In this document: positions 59,667 through 64,000 of the stretch, piece after piece
Layout: each line of letters opens with the position of its first letter
Numbering within the stretch: the stretch's first letter is position 1
Origin: Thiothrix fructosivorans
Lineage (GTDB): Bacteria; Pseudomonadota; Gammaproteobacteria; Thiotrichales; Thiotrichaceae
Direction of reading: 5' to 3'
Assembly: GCF_017349355.1 (NCBI RefSeq)
Contig: NZ_JAFMPM010000007.1
Span: forward strand, 62,001 to 126,000
DNA length: 64,000 bases
Translations under genes and position numbers: made by a program
The notes under the pieces: generated by a model
What the model saw: only the letters and a program-made list of their open reading frames with translations
What the model was told of the DNA's origin: nothing
Databases searched by the model: none

Positions 59667-60773
59667 TTAATCCTGAACATAATCCACAATTTCCAGACCG
59701 AAACCAGCAATACCGTGTAAACGACGCGGTGCACTCATAACGCGCATCCGATGCACACCTAAATCCGAGAGGATTTGCGCACCAATACCGTAGGTTTTTA
59801 ATTCAGCCGGAGATGAACGGGTATTGTCCTGCACAACTGGCTGAGATTCAAACCCTTTCAAACGATTTAACACATCTTGTGTTTGGATAGGCTCACGCAA
59901 GATGACAATAACGCCCTTGCCTTCCTTCTGAATACGCTGCATAACCCCACGCAATGGCCAACCGCAACCCGGCTCGGTCAGCGCTAACAAATCACACAAT
60001 TCGTTTTCCAGATGGACGCGCACCATGACGGTATCATCAGCGGCAATGTCGCCTTTGACCAACGCCAGATGGATGTCGTGTTTGGCTAATTCTTTGTAAG
60101 CCACCAGATGGAACGCGCCGTATTCGGTTTGCACGTCTTTTTCAAACACGCGTTCGATGCTTTTTTCATGCTGCACACGGTAACGGATCAGGTCTTCGAT
60201 GCTACCCATTTTCAAGCCGTGCTTCTCGGCGAAAATTTCCAGATCAGGGCGACGCGCCATCGTGCCATCGTCGTTGAGGATTTCCACAATGGTTGCCGCC
60301 GGTTCAAAACCAGCTAAACGCGCGTAGTCACAACCCGCTTCGGTATGCCCTGCACGCGTCAACACACCACCGGGTTGAGCCATCAGCGGGAAAATATGCC
60401 CCGGCTGTTCAATATCGCTGGGCAACGCATTCGGTGCTACGGCGGTACGGATGGTGTGTGCTCGGTCATACGCGGAAATACCCGTGGTCACGCCTTCCGC
60501 CGCTTCGATGGAGATGGTGAAGTTGGTGGTGTGCGCCTCATCCGTGCCGGAAATCATCAGCGGCAAGTTTAACTGCTTGCAGCGCTCTCGGGTTAGCGTC
60601 AGACACACCAGACCACGCCCTTCTTTCGCCATGAAATTGATGTCTTCGGGGCGTGTTAACGAGGCAACCATTAACAGGTCGCCTTCGTTTTCGCGGTCTT
60701 CGTCGTCCACGATGACGACCATTTTACCTTCAGCGAGGTCTTTAAGGATTTCTTCTGTGGTGTTGAATTGCAT
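59667..60773 (-). CDS. ribBA: 3,4-dihydroxy-2-butanone 4-phosphate synthase fused to a degenerate GTP cyclohydrolase II domain
   Basis: 368 aa. The first 200 residues are RibB: IVDDEDRENEGDLLMVA, RAGHTEAGCDYARL and HTIR are in place, so the ribulose-5-phosphate reaction should work. The last 160 residues follow the cyclohydrolase II fold (YGIGAQILSDLGVHRM, GIAGFGLEIVDY). The zinc-site stretch, normally like SECLTGDxxxSxRCDCG, reads VHLENELCDLLALTEPGCGW here, with the Cys set lost. Pseudomonads have similar proteins with an inactive second domain and a separate RibA. Riboflavin synthesis here therefore probably needs ribA elsewhere. Confidence 0.9.
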   Translation of the reverse strand: MQFNTTEEILKDLAEGKMVVIVDDEDRENEGDLLMVASLTRPEDINFMAKEGRGLVCLTLTRERCKQLNLPLMISGTDEAHTTNFTISIEAAEGVTTGISAYDRAHTIRTAVAPNALPSDIEQPGHIFPLMAQPGGVLTRAGHTEAGCDYARLAGFEPAATIVEILNDDGTMARRPDLEIFAEKHGLKMGSIEDLIRYRVQHEKSIERVFEKDVQTEYGAFHLVAYKELAKHDIHLALVKGDIAADDTVMVRVHLENELCDLLALTEPGCGWPLRGVMQRIQKEGKGVIVILREPIQTQDVLNRLKGFESQPVVQDNTRSSPAELKTYGIGAQILSDLGVHRMRVMSAPRRLHGIAGFGLEIVDYVQD

Positions 60774-60779
60774 GGTTTC

Positions 60780-61445
60780 TCACTTCATAAAGCCGTGTTC
60801 GGCGAGGAATGCTTCGGTAATGTTGCTGCCGCTGGTGCTGGAATGGGCGGCTTTATCGCCTAGTAACAGGCGTTCGAGGTAACGAGCGATCACATCGACT
60901 TCCAGATTCACCTGTGTACCGCTGCGGTAATCGGCAATGATGGTTTCTTCCAGCGTATGCGGGACGATATTGAGTTCAAAGGTGCTGCCATCCACCTTAT
61001 TGACGGTGAGACTTGTACCATCGACGGTGATTGAACCTTTCGCTGAGATGTATTTGGCAAGGTGGTCTGGGGCGCGGATGCTGAAACGCACTGACCGCGC
61101 ATCGTCGTGACGGCTAATGATTTCACCCAAACCATCGACGTGACCGCTGACCAAATGTCCGCCCAAACGGGTTTGCAGGGTCAAGGCTTTTTCGAGATTC
61201 ACTTTCGAGCCGCGTGACAGATTACCAAGACTGGTCAGGGATAAGGTTTCGCGGGAAACGTCCGCGCTGAAACTGCTGCCGTCGAACGCAATCGCGGTTA
61301 AACACACACCATTTACTGCAATGCTGTCGCCCAGTGCCACATCACGCATGTCTAGCTTGCCGGTAGCAAGAGTTAAGCGCATGTCGCCGCCTTGGGGCTG
61401 CATATCGCGGATCGTGCCAATGGATTCGATAATGCCGGTAAACAT
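60780..61445 (-). CDS. ribE: riboflavin synthase, alpha subunit
   Basis: 221 aa. Duplicated lumazine-binding repeats: MFTGIIESIGTI and GDSIAVNGVCLTAI in the first, GGHLVSGHVDGLGEII, GSITVDGTSLTVNKV and IVPHTLEETIIADY in the second. Dismutates two lumazine molecules to riboflavin. Six bases after ribD and six before ribBA, so one operon. Confidence 0.95.
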   Translation of the reverse strand: MFTGIIESIGTIRDMQPQGGDMRLTLATGKLDMRDVALGDSIAVNGVCLTAIAFDGSSFSADVSRETLSLTSLGNLSRGSKVNLEKALTLQTRLGGHLVSGHVDGLGEIISRHDDARSVRFSIRAPDHLAKYISAKGSITVDGTSLTVNKVDGSTFELNIVPHTLEETIIADYRSGTQVNLEVDVIARYLERLLLGDKAAHSSTSGSNITEAFLAEHGFMK

Positions 61446-61451
61446 CCGTTT

Positions 61452-62567
61452 TTAACCTCTGATTTGCGGGCTAATAATCATACGCCAATCTTGCCCTACT
61501 GCGCGAATATCCCGAATGGTTAGGTTAAGGCGTTCCTCCATCTGGTTGATGTGCGGCAAGTTGAACAAAGCACGTGCACTTGACCCCATCAAATGGGGTG
61601 CAAGGTAGATCACCAGTTCATCAGCAAAGCCCTGTTCCACCAATGCACCGCTGAGGGTTGCGCCTGCTTCGACGTGGACTTCAGTAATGCCATCATCAAC
61701 CAAGGCAGTCATCACGTCGGCGAGTACGAGTTTTTCACCTGTAAAACGACGCACATTGATACCCGCTTGTTCCAATTGTGTGATTTTTGCGAAGTTGTCG
61801 CTACAGGTGTAAACACGGATGTCGCCCGACAGTTTGAGCATTGCTGCGGTTAGTGGGAATTGCAAGCTAGAATCCAATACTATCCGCGTAGGCTGACGCA
61901 CTTCACCCTGAATGCCCAGCTCTGCCGCCGTTAAGCGCACATTGAGCGACGGATCGTCTGCCAATACCGTGCCAATACCCGTGAGCATTGCCCCTGCTTG
62001 CGCCCGTAGGAATTGCACATCACGCCGCGCTGCTTCGCCGGTAATCCACACGCTTTCGCCGGATGCCATCGCAGTACGCCCGTCCAAACTCATCGCCATT
62101 TTCACGCGGATGTAGGGGCGATTATGCTCCATACGCGAAATGAAACCGGGGTTGAGCGCACGCGCAGCGCTTTCGAGCAGACCGGATGCGGTGGCAATAC
62201 CGGCTTGTTGCAAGATCTGCAAACCATTGCCAGCGACTAATGGATTGGGGTCAACCATTGCGGCAATGACACGCGCCACACCGGCTTGCACCAAGGCATT
62301 CGCACACGGCGGCGTGCGTCCGTAATGGGAACAGGGTTCGAGGGTAACATAGACATCTGCGCCACAGGCAGCTTCGCCCGCCATGCGTAACGCATTCACT
62401 TCGGCATGAGGTTCGCCTGCACGTTCGTGCCAACCTTCACCGACAATGTGTCCATCACGCACAATAACGCAGCCGACACGCGGATTAGGTTGGGTAGTGT
62501 AAAGCCCACGTCGCGCCAGTTGTAGCGCACGCACCATGTAGCGGTGATCGTCTGGGGTAAAATTCAT
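61452..62567 (-). CDS. ribD: bifunctional pyrimidine deaminase/reductase
   Basis: 371 aa. The deaminase domain has the zinc site [11 protein letters not shown] and [16 protein letters not shown]. The C-terminal reductase domain has [29 protein letters not shown] and [17 protein letters not shown]. Performs the second and third steps of riboflavin synthesis. Overlaps the nrdR stop by 4 bases. Confidence 0.96.
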   Translation of the reverse strand: MNFTPDDHRYMVRALQLARRGLYTTQPNPRVGCVIVRDGHIVGEGWHERAGEPHAEVNALRMAGEAACGADVYVTLEPCSHYGRTPPCANALVQAGVARVIAAMVDPNPLVAGNGLQILQQAGIATASGLLESAARALNPGFISRMEHNRPYIRVKMAMSLDGRTAMASGESVWITGEAARRDVQFLRAQAGAMLTGIGTVLADDPSLNVRLTAAELGIQGEVRQPTRIVLDSSLQFPLTAAMLKLSGDIRVYTCSDNFAKITQLEQAGINVRRFTGEKLVLADVMTALVDDGITEVHVEAGATLSGALVEQGFADELVIYLAPHLMGSSARALFNLPHINQMEERLNLTIRDIRAVGQDWRMIISPQIRG

Positions 62568-63073
62568 GTTTTTGGGGGAAACGGTAGCAAATTGGGCTGG
62601 CGCTGACGGTGTTCGGGGGAAGCATCGCTTTCCAAATGCTCAATCATGCTGCGGAATTCTTCAATGTCATCAAAACGGCGGTAGACTGAGGCAAAGCGAA
62701 TGTAGGCGACTTCATCCAATTGGCGCAATTCATCCATGACCAGCTCGCCGATCATGGATGAGGGGACTTCACGTTCGCCGCTGATGAGAATTTTTTTGCG
62801 AATGTGGCTGAGCGCCGCCTCGATACTTTCAATCGACACTGGACGCTTTTCCAAGGCACGCATAATGCCGCCGCGCAATTTGTCGTCGTTAAACGGTTCA
62901 CGGGCGGCATTGGATTTGATCACACGCGGCAGTGTCAGCTCCGCCACTTCATAAGTGGTAAAACGTTCATCACACGCCACGCAACGACGCCGACGACGCA
63001 CTTGATCGCCTTCGTTCGCCAAGCGGGAATCGACTACCCGCGTGTCATCTGCGCCGCAAAAAGGGCATCGCAT
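62564..63073 (-). CDS. nrdR: NrdR, regulator of ribonucleotide reductase genes
   Basis: 169 aa. N-terminal zinc ribbon [23 protein letters not shown], followed by the ATP-cone ([22 protein letters not shown]). Represses nrd genes according to dATP/ATP bound. It lies 6 bases downstream of the glyA stop and upstream of ribD, the common arrangement. Confidence 0.96.
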   Translation of the reverse strand: MRCPFCGADDTRVVDSRLANEGDQVRRRRRCVACDERFTTYEVAELTLPRVIKSNAAREPFNDDKLRGGIMRALEKRPVSIESIEAALSHIRKKILISGEREVPSSMIGELVMDELRQLDEVAYIRFASVYRRFDDIEEFRSMIEHLESDASPEHRQRQPNLLPFPPKT

Positions 63074-63079
63074 CCCGTA

Positions 63080-64000
63080 TTACGCCGGATAATCGCCAAA
63101 GGATGTCGATTTGTACACGGGGAAACGTGCACAAATTTCCAAAACTTGACCTTTTACGCGTTCAATCGTGGCGGTATCTTCCACGTTATCCAGCACGTCA
63201 GCCATCCAATTCGCCAATTGCGCAGACTCCGCTTCTTTGAAACCACGCGTGGTAATCGCAGGCGTACCCACGCGGATACCGCTGGTTACAAAAGGCGATT
63301 GCGGATCATTTGGAACGGAGTTTTTGTTCACCGTAATGTTTGCCGCACCTAACGCTGCGTCCGCCGCTTTGCCGGTAATGCCTTTGGCAATTAGATCAAC
63401 CAACATCAGGTGGTTATCCGTGCCGCCGGACACGATTTTGTAACCACGGGAAATCAGCGTTTCTGCCATGACTTTAGCGTTTTTAGCGACTTGCTGCTGG
63501 TAGACGGTGAATTCAGGTTCAAGTGCTTCCTTGAAAGCTACCGCTTTTGCCGCGATAACGTGCATCAACGGACCACCTTGAATGCCGGGGAAGACCAGTG
63601 AGTTGAATTTCTTTTCCAGATCGGGGTTGGATTTGGCAAGAATGATCCCGCCACGCGGTCCACGCAAGGTTTTATGCGTAGTGGAGGTAGTCACATCAGC
63701 GATTTGCACAGGGCTTGGATAGACACCCGCTGCAACCAAACCAGCAACATGTGCCATATCGACCATGAGATATGCGCCAACTTTGTCGGCAATTTCACGG
63801 AATTTGCCCCAATCAATCACGCGGGAATAAGCCGAAAAGCCTGCCACGATCATTTTTGGCTTGTGCTCAACCGCTAAACGCTCGACTTCGGCGTAATCAA
63901 TGTAGCCGTCATCGGTAATCCCGTATTGCACCGCATTGTAGATTTTGCCGGAGAAGTTAACTTTCGCGCCGTGGGTCAAGTGACCACCGTGCGCCAAGCT
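63080..64000 (-). CDS. glyA: serine hydroxymethyltransferase (partial; N-terminus beyond the window)
   Basis: The visible part is about 307 residues from the chain interior to the C-terminus; the gene enters from the right edge. The PLP Lys is in [15 protein letters not shown], and the region [18 protein letters not shown] is standard near residue 120 of the full protein. Converts serine and tetrahydrofolate to glycine and methylene-tetrahydrofolate. Normal length is about 415 residues, so roughly 110 are missing. Confidence 0.95.
   Translation of the reverse strand, partial: SLAHGGHLTHGAKVNFSGKIYNAVQYGITDDGYIDYAEVERLAVEHKPKMIVAGFSAYSRVIDWGKFREIADKVGAYLMVDMAHVAGLVAAGVYPSPVQIADVTTSTTHKTLRGPRGGIILAKSNPDLEKKFNSLVFPGIQGGPLMHVIAAKAVAFKEALEPEFTVYQQQVAKNAKVMAETLISRGYKIVSGGTDNHLMLVDLIAKGITGKAADAALGAANITVNKNSVPNDPQSPFVTSGIRVGTPAITTRGFKEAESAQLANWMADVLDNVEDTATIERVKGQVLEICARFPVYKSTSFGDYPA

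Overview
The window reads as a gammaproteobacterial chromosome of medium G+C. Supporting genes are the gamma-type fabD-fabG-acpP-fabF-pabB-pabC-mltG-tmk-holB-pilZ cluster, clpS-clpA, lptE, a fused RlmK/L methyltransferase, and the order glyA-nrdR-ribD-ribE-ribBA-ribH-nusB. The accessory lipoproteins (DUF1566, DUF4214, Cys-rich) give an impression of the Thiothrix/Thiotrichales group, but no rRNA or tRNA gene is present to test this.

Layout. 1-13.5 kb: end of an RND adaptor gene and its permease, a DUF1877 gene, tex, a Cys-rich lipoprotein, leuS (with an apparent one-base frameshift), lptE, a 3-hydroxyisobutyrate-dehydrogenase-family reductase and rlmKL. 13.6-17.2 kb: a DUF1566 lipoprotein and a small AT-rich island with a DUF3987 protein and a tyrosine recombinase. 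17.2-22.2 kb: aspS, two paralogous outer-membrane barrels, an FmdB zinc ribbon, a short-chain dehydrogenase and an unknown acidic protein. 22.24-25.08 kb: a compact integrated element of about 2.8 kb. 25.1-33.6 kb: the fatty-acid/folate/DNA-replication cluster on the minus strand. 33.7-38.1 kb: infA, clpA, clpS, icd. 38.2-47.5 kb: a two-domain nuclease, an orphan RND adaptor and a six-gene RDD/SpoIIM/DUF4129/DUF4350/MoxR/DUF58 operon. 47.7-58.5 kb: an exported flavin oxidase, a DegQ-like protease next to a two-component system, and several lipoproteins. 58.6-64 kb: nusB, riboflavin genes, nrdR and the 3' part of glyA.

Main discovery. The 22.24-25.08 kb element is bounded by two sites that share a 13-base core and resemble the chromosome-dimer resolution site dif (XerC and XerD arms around a 6-base centre). 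It carries a rolling-circle initiator with a clear HUH motif, two small unknown genes and about 1.1 kb of structured non-coding DNA. That DNA includes a perfect 46-base tandem repeat, an attenuator-like leader and a family of short hairpins with a fixed core and covarying stems. There is no recombinase, coat or assembly gene, so it looks like a dif-integrated satellite that uses the host Xer system (compare TLC of Vibrio cholerae).

The surroundings support a real dif. Every FtsK-orienting motif (GGGNAGGG) I found left of the element is on the plus strand and every one right of it is on the minus strand. Plus-strand genes left of it are G-rich and those right of it are C-rich, and most core genes point toward it. 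The window probably spans the replication terminus.

Other points worth a second look are a probable loss of the RlmL active site, a pseudo-GTP-cyclohydrolase domain in RibBA, a fusion of an endonuclease/exonuclease/phosphatase domain to an endonuclease-I domain, and fabF and pabB separated by a single stop codon in the same frame.
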